A DNA stretch of 32,963 nucleotides from contig JAFYYM010000034.1 of assembly GCA_017557535.1 (NCBI GenBank), forward strand, positions 187,795 through 220,757, read 5' to 3'. This document shows, piece after piece, positions 15,867 through 24,500 of the stretch. How positions within the stretch are numbered: position 1 is the first letter of the stretch; every line of letters begins with the position of its first letter. The position numbers and the translations under genes are program-made. This stretch comes from Bacteroidales bacterium. Lineage in GTDB: Bacteria; Bacteroidota; Bacteroidia; Bacteroidales; UBA932. The notes beneath the pieces were generated by a model. The model made no database searches and was not told where the DNA came from. It saw nothing but the letters and a program-made list of their open reading frames with translations.

Positions 15867-16628
15867 CTATCTTAAAAGAGTTTCCAATTCGACAGAGGCT
15901 TCTGTCCTCCCATCCCTGTACTTGATTATCACAGGGGTGCTGACATGGATCCCGGCATCCTTGCCAGGGCCTTTCATAATGGGACGACTCCCCGGAACAA
16001 CCACCGCTCCGGGAGGCACTACGGTCTGGCCGGAAGGTGATTTAGGCACATACTCCCCAGTGGTGGCGTCAAATAGCGCGGTCCCTTTCGTGAGGATGAC
16101 TCCGGAGCCTATCACGGCAGCCTCGCCAACCATAGTGCCCTCATATATACCGCAGTTGCCTCCGATAAAGGCGTTGTCCTCTATGATGACGGGAAGGGCT
16201 CCGGCAGGCTCAAGGACTCCTCCGATCTGGGTGCCAGCCGAGATATGGACATTCTTACCGACCTGGGCGCATGACCCCACAAGGGCGTGTGAATCCACCA
16301 TAGTACCCGAGTCGATGTAGGCCCCGATATTGACATACGCCGGAGGCATCATGATGACGGAGGGGGCGAGATAAGACCCGCACCTGACGCTGCTGCCGCC
16401 GGGGACGATCCTGACCTTGTCCTCAAGGGAGAACTTCCTCAAAGGTAAAGTGTCCTTGTCGAAGAATGAATACTCCTCCTTGGACATATCGACAAGCTTG
16501 CCTTTGCGGAATCCCTCGAGGATCGCTTCCTTGACCCAGGCGTTGACCTTCCAGCCATCGGCGGTCTTCTCCGCCACCCTGACACTGCCCTCCTCGAGAG
16601 CTTTCACTACTTCCTCGAAACTCATCAT
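15867..16628 (-). CDS. dapD: 2,3,4,5-tetrahydropyridine-2,6-dicarboxylate N-succinyltransferase
   Basis: A 253-residue protein. The N-terminal helical part (about 1-80) includes VNAWVKEAILEGFRKGKL. Residues about 90-220 form a left-handed beta-helix of hexapeptide repeats with the DapD signature: VNIGAYIDSGTMVDSHALVG, SCAQVGKNVHISAG, QIGGVLEP and IIEDNAFIGGNCGIYEG. By family it uses succinyl-CoA to succinylate tetrahydrodipicolinate in lysine/DAP synthesis. The length is slightly below the 274 residues of E. coli DapD. The start is the first of two consecutive ATGs because it overlaps the dapA stop as ATGA, the same coupling seen between dapA and dapB. DapH-type acetyltransferase is the alternative, but the motif spacing favours DapD. 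Confidence 0.92.
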   Translation of the reverse strand: MMSFEEVVKALEEGSVRVAEKTADGWKVNAWVKEAILEGFRKGKLVDMSKEEYSFFDKDTLPLRKFSLEDKVRIVPGGSSVRCGSYLAPSVIMMPPAYVNIGAYIDSGTMVDSHALVGSCAQVGKNVHISAGTQIGGVLEPAGALPVIIEDNAFIGGNCGIYEGTMVGEAAVIGSGVILTKGTALFDATTGEYVPKSPSGQTVVPPGAVVVPGSRPIMKGPGKDAGIHVSTPVIIKYRDGRTEASVELETLLR

Positions 16629-17494
16629 ATTCCCAAGTCCTCCAACACTTTTCTCATCGCGTCAAAAGTCGAAGGAACCGCTGTCGTGAGTGGCAGACGC
16701 ATATCCGGCTCACAGAACCCAAGGATTGAGAGGGCAGCCTTGGCCGGAATCGGATTGCTTTCGACGAAACAGGCGTCGTACAGCGGGGTAAGCTTTTTGT
16801 CAAAGGCCTCAGCCTTAGCCCAATCGCCCGAGGCAGCGGCCTCAACCATCTCCACCATAAGTCCAGGAGCGACATTGGAGGCCACGCTGATGACACCGTC
16901 ACCACCGAAGCGCATAATCGGGAAGGTCTGGTCATCGTTTCCGCTCAGGACTTTAAAGCCGGCGGGGCGATTCCTGACTATCTCCTCTATCTGGTCGAGC
17001 TTGCCGGACGCCTCTTTCACGGCGATGACCCCAGGGAGCTCAGCCAGACGGAGAGTCGTCTCGGCCGTCATGTTGGTTCCTGTCCTACCAGGGACATTGT
17101 ACAAGATGATTCCTTTGTCGGTTGATTCGGAGATCGCCTTGAAATATTCATAAAGTCCCTGCTGGGTAGGCTTGTTATAATATGGCACAACGACAAGCCA
17201 AGCATCCGGGCCATAAGGCTCCAAAAGCCTTATATTCCTGATCGTGGCTACGGGGGAATTTGTGCCGACTCCGGCCACAACCGGCCGGTCCGGGCAAAGC
17301 TCCCTCGTGATCCTCAATAACTCTATCTTCTCGTCATTCTCCAGGCAAGGAGTCTCGGCAGTAGAGCCCAGTGGGACGAGAAAGTGTATTCCGGCCTCCA
17401 CCTGCCTGGTGACAAGCCTCTTGTAAGCCTCAAAATCTACCTTGCCGCCTCTGAACGGAGTCGCGAGCGCTGTTCCGCATCCTTTAAGTGTCAT
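16625..17494 (-). CDS. dapA: 4-hydroxy-tetrahydrodipicolinate synthase
   Basis: A 289-residue class I aldolase that by family condenses aspartate semialdehyde with pyruvate. It starts KGCGTALATPFRGGKVDFEA and carries the family stretches PLGSTAETPCLENDEK, VAGVGTNS, VVPYYNKPTQQGLYEYFKAI, YNVPGRTGTNM and VIAVKEASGKLDQIEEI. The Schiff-base lysine is that of AVKEASG, and GNDDQTFPIMRFGGDGVISV is the typical late segment. Length matches the family (about 290-300). It overlaps dapB upstream and dapD downstream by 4 bases each, showing tight translational coupling within the lysine operon. Nothing is unusual in the sequence. Confidence 0.96.
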   Translation of the reverse strand: MTLKGCGTALATPFRGGKVDFEAYKRLVTRQVEAGIHFLVPLGSTAETPCLENDEKIELLRITRELCPDRPVVAGVGTNSPVATIRNIRLLEPYGPDAWLVVVPYYNKPTQQGLYEYFKAISESTDKGIILYNVPGRTGTNMTAETTLRLAELPGVIAVKEASGKLDQIEEIVRNRPAGFKVLSGNDDQTFPIMRFGGDGVISVASNVAPGLMVEMVEAAASGDWAKAEAFDKKLTPLYDACFVESNPIPAKAALSILGFCEPDMRLPLTTAVPSTFDAMRKVLEDLGI

Positions 17495-18171
17495 CTCGTT
17501 GATTCTTTGAAAAACAATTCCTTGAACTCATGAACACCGGATAGGCCCTCTGTCATCATGGCCGCCAGGACGGCGCCCTCGGCGAAACCTTTCCGGGAAA
17601 AAGCCTCATGGGTGAGGGTTATGCGGTCTGCCGCACCCTCGAATCCCACAGTATGGATGCCGGCGAGCTCCCCGACACGCACTGCGGCGGTGTCCGGATT
17701 CACGCCCATATTCTCCTTAACCACAGCCGCCAAAGATTTGGCTGTGCCGCTCGGAGCGTCAAGTTTGTGGATATGATGTTTCTCGACAATATACGGGGCA
17801 TAACCTCCGGCCTGGCCAAGATACTTAGCCACCAGCCCCACTGCGGCGGAGAGCACATTGACTCCCACCGAGTAGTTGGAAGAGTAAATCATCGGGGTGC
17901 CTTTCGACTCGAAATAAGCGATGACCTCATCCTTGATGTCGTTCCAACCGGTAGTGCCAACCACCACGGCCTTGAATTTGTCCGCCAAAGCCTTGTAATT
18001 GGCCCGGAAAGAGTCAGGTGTCGTGAAATCGACGCAGACGCACTCAGCGGCGAGATCATCGTCGAAAGAGACGATGTCCTCGCTGGCCCCGGCGCACTCG
18101 ATTCCCTTGGCGGCCAGGGCCGCCTCAACCATGTGTCCCATACGGCCGTAGCCGCTGATCACAACTTTCAT
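17491..18171 (-). CDS. dapB: 4-hydroxy-tetrahydrodipicolinate reductase
   Basis: A 226-residue NAD(P)H-dependent reductase of the DAP pathway. The N-terminal Rossmann motif is GYGRMGHMVE. VDFTTPDSFRANY and VVGTTGWND complete the cofactor domain. The catalytic/substrate motif is VEKHHIHKLDAPSGTAKSLA, with the HH pair and the K-x-D-x-PSGT loop, and the end has the expected RITLTHEAFSRKGFAEGAVL. It is shorter than the E. coli enzyme (273) because loops in the N-terminal domain are reduced, a form common in Bacteroidetes. It begins 2 bases after the lysC stop and overlaps dapA by 4 bases. Confidence 0.95.
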   Translation of the reverse strand: MKVVISGYGRMGHMVEAALAAKGIECAGASEDIVSFDDDLAAECVCVDFTTPDSFRANYKALADKFKAVVVGTTGWNDIKDEVIAYFESKGTPMIYSSNYSVGVNVLSAAVGLVAKYLGQAGGYAPYIVEKHHIHKLDAPSGTAKSLAAVVKENMGVNPDTAAVRVGELAGIHTVGFEGAADRITLTHEAFSRKGFAEGAVLAAMMTEGLSGVHEFKELFFKESTR

Positions 18172-18173
18172 TA

Positions 18174-19535
18174 TCAGTTGTTTACTTTGAAAATATAGTC
18201 ATGCAGACTCTCCAGTGTGACCTGAAGCCGGTCTCTGTCGATCACAAAGTTCTCACTCATCATATTGGCGCTCACGTTGGCCAGATGGACCTTGCCGGAA
18301 ACGCTGATGACCTTGTCACCCAAGCCCTCGAAGCCAACGATGTTTCGTCCGACCACCGAGATGAAGGCCTTGTCGCGGTAGGTTGTCACCTCAGCCCACT
18401 TCCCTATCTCTTCCAGAGCCTCAGGAAGAAGATCTCCGGCCATTTCAGGGATAACGAGAAAGACCTCGGACTCGGTAGCCTTTGCCAGGACAACCGGAAT
18501 CCGGCGGGGATATAAAGCGCCGAAGACCTTGCCGAACATCCTTGTGACACCATCGAGCTTAGGGGACACTATCTTCACGAAAAGTATCTCATCCCTGACA
18601 GCCACCGACTTAGGGCCGTCCGGAGACTGGTCTCCCCTGATTACCATAGTGCCCTCGCAAGAAGGATTGGTGGAGTTGAGAACCAGAATCGGGATATTCT
18701 TTTTCCTGGCGGGTTCGATGGTCAACGGGTGAAGGACCCTGGCGCCCATCGCAGCCATCTCAGCAGCCTCCTCATAGGAGATCACGTCAATCTTCCGGGT
18801 GTCTTTCACAACCCTCGGATCCGCCGAGCGGATTCCATCCACGTCGGTCCAGATCTCAACCCTCTCGGCGCCAAGAGCCATTCCGAATATCGCCGCGGAA
18901 TAATCCGAGCCCTCGAATCCTAGAACAGAGGTCGCCCCTTTCTCGGTCGAAGCGACGAAACCCTGGGTCAGGACCAAGTCAGCCCCACGATATTCAAGAC
19001 CGACAATCCTCTTGATGTTCGCCTCGGTGACCTCCATGTCAGGACGGGCGTTGAGATAGTTGTCGTCCGTGGTGATCATCCTCCTGGCATCAATCCAATG
19101 GCATGAGATGTCATTGGCGTTGAAGGCGTAGGAGATTATTGTGGATGACAGAAGCTCTCCTGTGGAGATGATCCGCGCCTCACTTCTTGGCGATAATTCA
19201 CCTATAAGGCATATTCCCCCGACAAAGGTCTCGAGTGCGGCAATCCGTTCCTCAACCTTGGCCAAGCACTCCTCGAGAAGGTCGGGCCTGGTGGCCAGAA
19301 GGTTTTTAGCGAGATTGAAATGCCTCTCCCTCAACTGTTTAAGGAGGTTCTTGACATTCTCTTCCCTTTGGCCTTCAGCTTCCTCGGCAAGGTCGCAAAG
19401 CAAACGGGTCACTTTGGCGAGAGCCGAGACCACCACAAGAGGTTTCTCCTTGAGCCTACCCCTGACTATCGAGATCACTCTCCCGATAGCTTCCTCATTC
19501 TGGACGGATGTACCGCCGAATTTGATGATAATCAT
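18174..19535 (-). CDS. lysC: Aspartate kinase (monofunctional)
   Basis: A 453-residue enzyme that by family phosphorylates aspartate, the first step toward lysine, threonine and methionine. The kinase domain (about 1-290) opens with IIKFGGTSVQNEEAIGRVIS and includes VSALAKVTRLL, STGELLSS, TQGFVASTEKGATSVLGFEG and EIWTDVDGIRSADPRVVKDT. The C-terminal part (about 300-450) holds two ACT-like modules for amino-acid feedback (for example VKIVSPKLDGVTRMFGKVFG and GLGDKVISVSGKVHLANVSA). There is no homoserine dehydrogenase domain. Position directly ahead of dapB, and its presence in this operon, suggest the lysine-pathway isozyme; a fused ThrA-type enzyme may exist elsewhere. Confidence 0.95.
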   Translation of the reverse strand: MIIIKFGGTSVQNEEAIGRVISIVRGRLKEKPLVVVSALAKVTRLLCDLAEEAEGQREENVKNLLKQLRERHFNLAKNLLATRPDLLEECLAKVEERIAALETFVGGICLIGELSPRSEARIISTGELLSSTIISYAFNANDISCHWIDARRMITTDDNYLNARPDMEVTEANIKRIVGLEYRGADLVLTQGFVASTEKGATSVLGFEGSDYSAAIFGMALGAERVEIWTDVDGIRSADPRVVKDTRKIDVISYEEAAEMAAMGARVLHPLTIEPARKKNIPILVLNSTNPSCEGTMVIRGDQSPDGPKSVAVRDEILFVKIVSPKLDGVTRMFGKVFGALYPRRIPVVLAKATESEVFLVIPEMAGDLLPEALEEIGKWAEVTTYRDKAFISVVGRNIVGFEGLGDKVISVSGKVHLANVSANMMSENFVIDRDRLQVTLESLHDYIFKVNN

Positions 19536-19537
19536 TT

Positions 19538-20707
19538 CTAATGCTTTATATTAAGTTCGTTCGAAACTGCCTTGAATATCCGTATGTCGTTTTCGACCGC
19601 CGCCTGAAGGTCCGAGACGAGAACGTATTCCTTGTCAGTGTGGGCTGTGAGAATCGATCCGGGGCCGCAGATAGCCCTTCTGGCGAATTTGTCGAGCCTT
19701 GGCGCGTCACTTCCGAAGGAAACCGCCTTGGATGGGATACCCTCCACCTCTGAGAAATACCTCATAGGCGTGTCTCCTCCAAAGGCATGTATCACGGTCC
19801 CGGGAGGACAGGCCTCCAGAAGCCGACCTTGGACCATCTCGTCCGTGGAGAATGTGGTCCGGAAATAAATCCGGAAATGTAGTTCGGGGCTCAAGATGTT
19901 CTGGGGATTGGAACTGACAAGGTCTCCGACATTCCAGGTTGTTTTCCCAAGCAACGGGTCTTCCGGGAAGTCAGTGATCCTCAGTTTATTGACCATATCC
20001 ACAAAACTCTCGACAGCGCTCACGCCTTTCTCAGGATAGCCCGAATGGCAAGCCTTGCCGGAGATGGTCACCTCGAAGGATTTGGTGCCTTTGCTGGCCG
20101 AAGCGAGACAGTTGTCAGTGGGCTCGCCGACAAGGACGAATTCTCCTCCAGGATTATTCTTCGTGTAAGCCTTGGCGCCATGCGATCCAGTCTCCTCCCC
20201 GGCGAGCAGCAGCAAGCCGAAATCCTTGTATCCTTCTTTGGATAGCTCCAGACAGGCGTTGTACATCGAGAATAACTGGCCTTTGGCGTCGCAGCTGCCT
20301 CGGCCTTTGATTATCGTGTCGTCTTTCCCCGCCTTCCTGCCGTCTGGGAGAATGTCTCCTTCTTTAACCAACTCGACGCTTGGTGATATATACGGCGGAA
20401 CGGTGTCCAGATGGGTGCAAAACACAAAGGAAGGATGCCCCGTCCCGGACCAGTCCATCAGCAGGTTTACGGTCCCGTCGCCCACCTCAAACTCCTGAAT
20501 CGCCGGAGCTTGAGCACCGTCATGGCCGGCCTGGTTAACGTTGTCATGGCCGGCCTGGTTAACGTTGTCATGGCCGGCCTTGTTAACACCGTCATGGCCG
20601 GCCTGACCGGCCATCCCCAGCCGTCCCTTCAGGAACTCCGCCAGCCTCCGCTCCTGTCCCGAAGTGGAATCAATGCCAAGTATTTCCAGAAAAAGCTCCA
20701 GATCCAT
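19538..20707 (-). CDS. M20 metallopeptidase, probable succinyl-diaminopimelate desuccinylase
   Basis: A 389-residue M20 peptidase-family protein. Metal and catalytic motifs are intact: VFCTHLDTVPP (His ligand and base region), KGRGSCDAKGQL (bridging Asp), LLLLAGEETGSHGAKAY (catalytic EE), LVGEPTDNCL, and a dimerisation domain starting SFEVTISGKACHSGYPEKGV. M20 enzymes of this type include DapE and ArgE; first place in an operon with lysC-dapB-dapA-dapD-dapF argues for the DapE reaction. The ATG at 20707 was chosen because the longer TTG start (20731) would lie inside the -7 promoter element. Between about residues 30 and 65 the protein carries a repeat-derived insert of AGHDnVNQ units, absent from typical family members. 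Confidence 0.85.
   Translation of the reverse strand: MDLELFLEILGIDSTSGQERRLAEFLKGRLGMAGQAGHDGVNKAGHDNVNQAGHDNVNQAGHDGAQAPAIQEFEVGDGTVNLLMDWSGTGHPSFVFCTHLDTVPPYISPSVELVKEGDILPDGRKAGKDDTIIKGRGSCDAKGQLFSMYNACLELSKEGYKDFGLLLLAGEETGSHGAKAYTKNNPGGEFVLVGEPTDNCLASASKGTKSFEVTISGKACHSGYPEKGVSAVESFVDMVNKLRITDFPEDPLLGKTTWNVGDLVSSNPQNILSPELHFRIYFRTTFSTDEMVQGRLLEACPPGTVIHAFGGDTPMRYFSEVEGIPSKAVSFGSDAPRLDKFARRAICGPGSILTAHTDKEYVLVSDLQAAVENDIRIFKAVSNELNIKH
20519..20614 (-). repeat. 24-base tandem repeat, four units, inside the M20 peptidase gene
   Basis: Units begin at 20519, 20543, 20567 and 20591, each starting GTCATGGCCGGCC on the plus strand. The first two are identical; the fourth extends into a GC-rich palindrome (20591-20616). 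Twenty-four bases equal eight codons, so each unit adds one octapeptide of the AGHD(N/G)VN(Q/K) type and copy-number changes keep the frame. Confidence 0.93.
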
Positions 20708-20728
20708 CACTTTGAACGCATATTCGTT

Positions 20729-20736
20729 CAAAGGTA
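20729..20736 (-). promoter_or_regulatory. Candidate -7 element of the lysine/DAP operon promoter
   Basis: TACCTTTG on the minus strand fits TAnnTTTG and lies 21 bases upstream of the ATG at 20707. It would drive the whole M20-lysC-dapBADF unit. The -33 match is poor. Confidence 0.55.
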
Positions 20737-20873
20737 GTGAATATATTCCATAAATGGAACCATTGGACGGTCGTTTACAAAAAGATATCAGGAAGTTGCA
20801 GACATCCTGGCTTCGGAAATAGCTATTTGCAAAAAAAAGTATAAAAACACTTTAAAAAAGAGTAAGATTTGGT

Positions 20874-20881
20874 TATATTTG
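20874..20881 (+). promoter_or_regulatory. Candidate -7 element for the peptide/LRR cluster
   Basis: TATATTTG matches TAnnTTTG; the expected -33 position reads TTTA (20851-20854), giving a partial match. It is the best plus-strand promoter found ahead of the small peptide and LRR genes and implies a leader of about 200 bases. Confidence 0.5.
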
Positions 20882-20920
20882 GATTTGTTATGAAACCCAA
20901 ACTCAACCTACCTGTTTAAC

Positions 20921-20960
20921 CTTCCCGGTTCCATTCACGGAGCGGGAAGAGTAAATTTTT
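20921..20960 (+). terminator. Hairpin with T-run, possible attenuator
   Basis: CTTCCCG (20921-20927) pairs with CGGGAAG (20943-20949), with a further TTCC/GGAG inner stem and a bulge, followed by AGTAAATTTTT. It lies downstream of the candidate promoter but upstream of the genes, so if it works as a terminator it acts within the leader. Confidence 0.4.
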
Positions 20961-21090
20961 AAAAATCAACTATTTACATATTTTCTAATCAAAACTTTAA
21001 GTCCCAACATCTAGCCAAATAGGCAATCCTCGCCGAATAATACAAACCATGGGGATAATAGGCTTATAAATCATTAAACAATAATAGATT

Positions 21091-21216
21091 ATGGAAAAGA
21101 CATTCAACAAAACAGAAAAGGAGTATGTCGCTCCTGAGATGGAAACGGTTGAAATCGAGTTGGTCTCAAATGTGCTCGACGCTAGTGGACACCCTTGGGG
21201 AGAAGACGATTTTTAA
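21091..21216 (+). CDS. 41-residue peptide of unknown function
   Basis: A complete frame from ATG 21091 to TAA 21216. The N-terminal half is charged (MEKTFNKTEKEYVAPEMETV) and the protein ends DASGHPWGEDDF. There is no signal peptide. The pattern Y-x-x-P-x-M-x-x-x-x-x-E followed by a short ASG/glycine-rich acidic tail resembles many unassigned short Bacteroidetes proteins that I recall lying beside surface-protein or peptide-export genes. It sits 15 bases ahead of the truncated fimbrillin-like gene, so it is probably co-transcribed with the LRR cluster. A leader-core layout of a modified peptide is conceivable, but no modification enzyme or peptidase-type exporter lies in the window. Confidence 0.62.
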   Translation: MEKTFNKTEKEYVAPEMETVEIELVSNVLDASGHPWGEDDF

Positions 21217-21231
21217 TCAGTTATCTTCAGT

Positions 21232-21567
21232 ATGTTTTTCAAGAATACCCTTACAGGACTTGCCTTCCTGTTCTCCATCGCCGCCTGTACTATTGTTGAT
21301 ACTGAGCTAAGCGATCCGGATTCTGGCTTCGAGAACGAGATAGTATTTTCCGCATCTAGTTTTAAGTCAGACGAATCTCTTGCGACCAGAACCAGCATCG
21401 TCAATGGTGGTGGATTCATCTGGTCAGCGAATGACACTGTTGGCATCTATCCAAATAGTGGCAGCCAGGTTTTCTTCGCTATGGAAAGCGGAGCTGGTGC
21501 AAGCGCCTATGGGGCCGCTTCGGGGTGGAGTGAACTCTTGAGCTATTTTGAATTATATACACAATAA
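21232..21567 (+). pseudogene. Truncated fimbrillin-like lipoprotein (partial duplicate of the next gene)
   Basis: A 111-residue frame with a lipoprotein signal (MFFKNTLTGLAFLFSIAAC). Its residues about 35-90 mirror the N-terminus of the following giant protein: FSASSFKSDESLATRT against FSASDFKSDETLDTRT, and FIWSANDTVGIYPNSGSQVF against FLWSANDTVGIFPNSGSQVY. After GAGASAYG the similarity fades, and it ends within about 25 residues, where the full-length copy continues for 1,400 more. The two copies differ at many third codon positions, so the duplication is old and truncation came later. It could still make a small exported lipoprotein, since signal and frame are intact; pseudogene is the preferred reading. 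Confidence 0.65.
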
Positions 21568-21571
21568 AAAT

Positions 21572-24500
21572 ATGGCAATCATGGAAGTCAAACGATGTCT
21601 TGCTTTTGCAGCGGTTATAGCAACATTGGCGTCTTGTCAAATTGAAGACCCGGCTATCATTGAAGACACACCGGTATTTGAGAAATCGCTTGTTTTCTCT
21701 GCATCCGACTTCAAGTCGGACGAGACGCTCGACACGAGGACTGACATTGCTCCCGGCGGCGGATTCCTCTGGTCTGCTAACGACACGGTGGGTATTTTCC
21801 CCAATAGCGGTAGCCAAGTTTATTTCGCCATGACCAGTGGTGCTGGAGCAGGCTCCGCAACTTTTGACGGTGGCGGTTGGGATTTCAAGCCCTCGGCAGT
21901 GTACAGGAGCTATTATCCTCTTATTGGGGAGTTCTATCTGGACCCAACCAACATTCCTGTTTGTTATCTCGGACAGAAGCAGGTGGGAAACAACAATTCA
22001 AGCAGAATTGGTCCCTATGACTTTATGTTCACTCCTGCAACCAGCGCATCCAACGGGAACCTGCACTTCAGCTATGCCCACCTTGGGACTATCATACAAC
22101 CAAAGATAACCCTTCCGGCAGGTAGATATGTGAAAATGATACTGATGGCTCCTGATCCGGTATTCGTTGAGACTGGTCATTTCGACCTTACTTCATCTTC
22201 GCCAGCGATAGTCGGAGATTCCTTTTCGAGAACCTTATCCATTGATTTGGATGTTACCTTGTCCAGCGAGTCCCAGTTGATCACATATATCTTATCGGCG
22301 CCTCTTGATCTATCCGGAAAAACACTTTCTGTAATAGTCCAAGACGAAGATGGAAATAGTTACACTGGACTCAAACCCATTCCCGACAATAAGCCTTTCG
22401 TGGCTGAGATGAAATATGGTCTCAACATTACTTCCACCACCCTTGGGCCCGCACCCAACGAAATCTGGTACAGGACCATGAGAGCGGGCAGCACCTCTAG
22501 TGTTGTACCATTCACGCCTTCAGAGTACAAAATTTCCGCTGCTACCGGGAACAGGCTTGACTTGGCGAATTGCGTGGTGCCGGGAGCAGATAACGGCTAT
22601 CGCGGAATCTTGAGATTCAAGGACCCTATCACCGAGATTGACGAATACGCTTTCTCGAACACAAACATCTGGCAAGTCACACTCCCGGATTGCGTGCAGA
22701 CTATACACAGAGGAGCTTTCCAGCAGTGCGCAATGCTGGACATCGCGCGTCTGGGCACAGGGATAAAGTCAATCGGCGAGTATGCCTTCAGCGGTACTGA
22801 TCTTTCCTCAATAAATCTTCCTGAGGGGTTGGAGAGAATTGGAGCCTTCGCATTCGAAGGGAATCATCTTGTGACTAGAGTGACCATCCCGGAGTCTGTC
22901 ACTCACCTTGGCTTCCGTGAGGATGCTCCTTTTAGCCTCGCCCCATTAGGGAACCCGTTTTTTGATTGCTCTTCTCTCAGGCGCTTCGAGGGCAAGTTCG
23001 CCACCCAGGACGGGAGAGCGCTTATTGAGGATAGTGGAATCAACAAATACTTTGTCAGTTTCGCCACCAATGGGATGGATGGGCAGGCCTACCATGTGCC
23101 GGAAGTCTATGGAGTCTCACCTTACGCTTTCGGCAATTCGACCATCGGTAGCGTGACATTCAGCGACAATATAAAGACCATCTACGTCGCGGCATTTTGG
23201 AATTGCGAACAACTGAAATCCGTGGAGATTCCATCCAGCCTGGAAAGAATGGGAGGATACGCGTTCAATGGCTGCAGCGCATTGGAATTCATCGAGATCA
23301 ACTCCCCGCAGCTGCTAATAGCCTATGATAATCAGGGGCACATGTTCGATGGGAGTAATTGCCCGATATATGTTGTTTCTGACCTTATACCCAGTTACAA
23401 AACAGCTCAATACTGGAGCGATTACGAGACCAGATACCACTTTAAACAGCCGGATTACCAGATTTGGTACAAGACCGCAGACGGTTCAGCGGCGATTGTG
23501 AATATCCCGAATAGTTGGCAGAGCTATTCTCCAATGAACACAGCCCCTGGTTCTGATGGCATAGGAATCCTGAGGATTAACATAGACATCACGGAAATCC
23601 CTGATAATCTGTTCGAAAACTCCAATATCACGGAAGTATTTCTACCCGACAAAGTGGGGACTATTGGAGCGAAGGCTTTCAGGAACTGCGGGTCTCTTAC
23701 GGATATCCACTTAGGAAACAATGTGGAAACGATTGGCCGTCAAGCGTTTGAAAACTGCGCATCGCTCCAGTCGTTTGTTTTCCCGGAGAGTCTGACAGAT
23801 TTGGGATCTAGAGCCTTCAGTGATTGTGTTTCCCTGGAATCAGTCTATATTCCCGATTCATGGAGTTCGATCAGTTATGGTTCCGAAGACAATCCATTCA
23901 TGCACTGTGTAGGCCTAAAACGTTTCACGGGTAATAGCGACAGGATATCATCTGATGGTAGATTTATCATCGACAACAACGGTAAGATGGTCGCCTTCGC
24001 GACATCCGGTATGGACGGCTTGACTTACAGAATTCCCGAAGGTGTAACATCCCTCGGGGCACAGTCCATGTTTGGTGCAACTGTCGTCAGGGTCATACTC
24101 CCTGAGAGTTTGACAAGTATTGGCTGGGCGGCATTATGTAACTCTGCCATAACTCGGATCGACATTCCCGCTGGCGTGACCAGCATTGACAGTTGGGCAT
24201 TCGACGGTTGTTCTAATCTGACTAAAGTAACTCTGAGCGACACCGATCCCGACAATATCTCTCTGTCAACGGATGCATTCGGTAGTGATAACGTGCCAGC
24301 GAACGAGAACCTCGAGATCCGGATTCCCGGAACGATGGCCTTCATTACCTCCCGCCCCGGATGGGAATTATTACTTGACCACTTTGTCATCTACCAGAGC
24401 AACAAGGAAATCTGGTATCATCTGGTCGGGAACGAGGGTACAAGCCTTGGCCAATGGTATGACGGCGATTATGGGGCGACTGTCACCTCACAGATGGCCC

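Larger units (their letters stand above)
20708..21090. other. Gene-free leader region upstream of the peptide/LRR cluster
   Basis: This stretch is AT-rich with no long reading frame. It holds the lysine-operon promoter (minus strand) at its left end, a TATATTTG -7 candidate for the plus-strand genes at 20874-20881, a possible nine-codon leader frame (20890-20919, MKPKLNLPV) and a terminator-like hairpin (20921-20949). About 140 AT-rich bases with no evident structure then run up to the 41-residue peptide gene. Confidence 0.5.

Noticed and set aside
20519-20616. Short regular repeats suggestive of a CRISPR array
   Set aside because: Units are contiguous 24-mers without unique spacers, lie inside a coding frame, and no cas genes are near.
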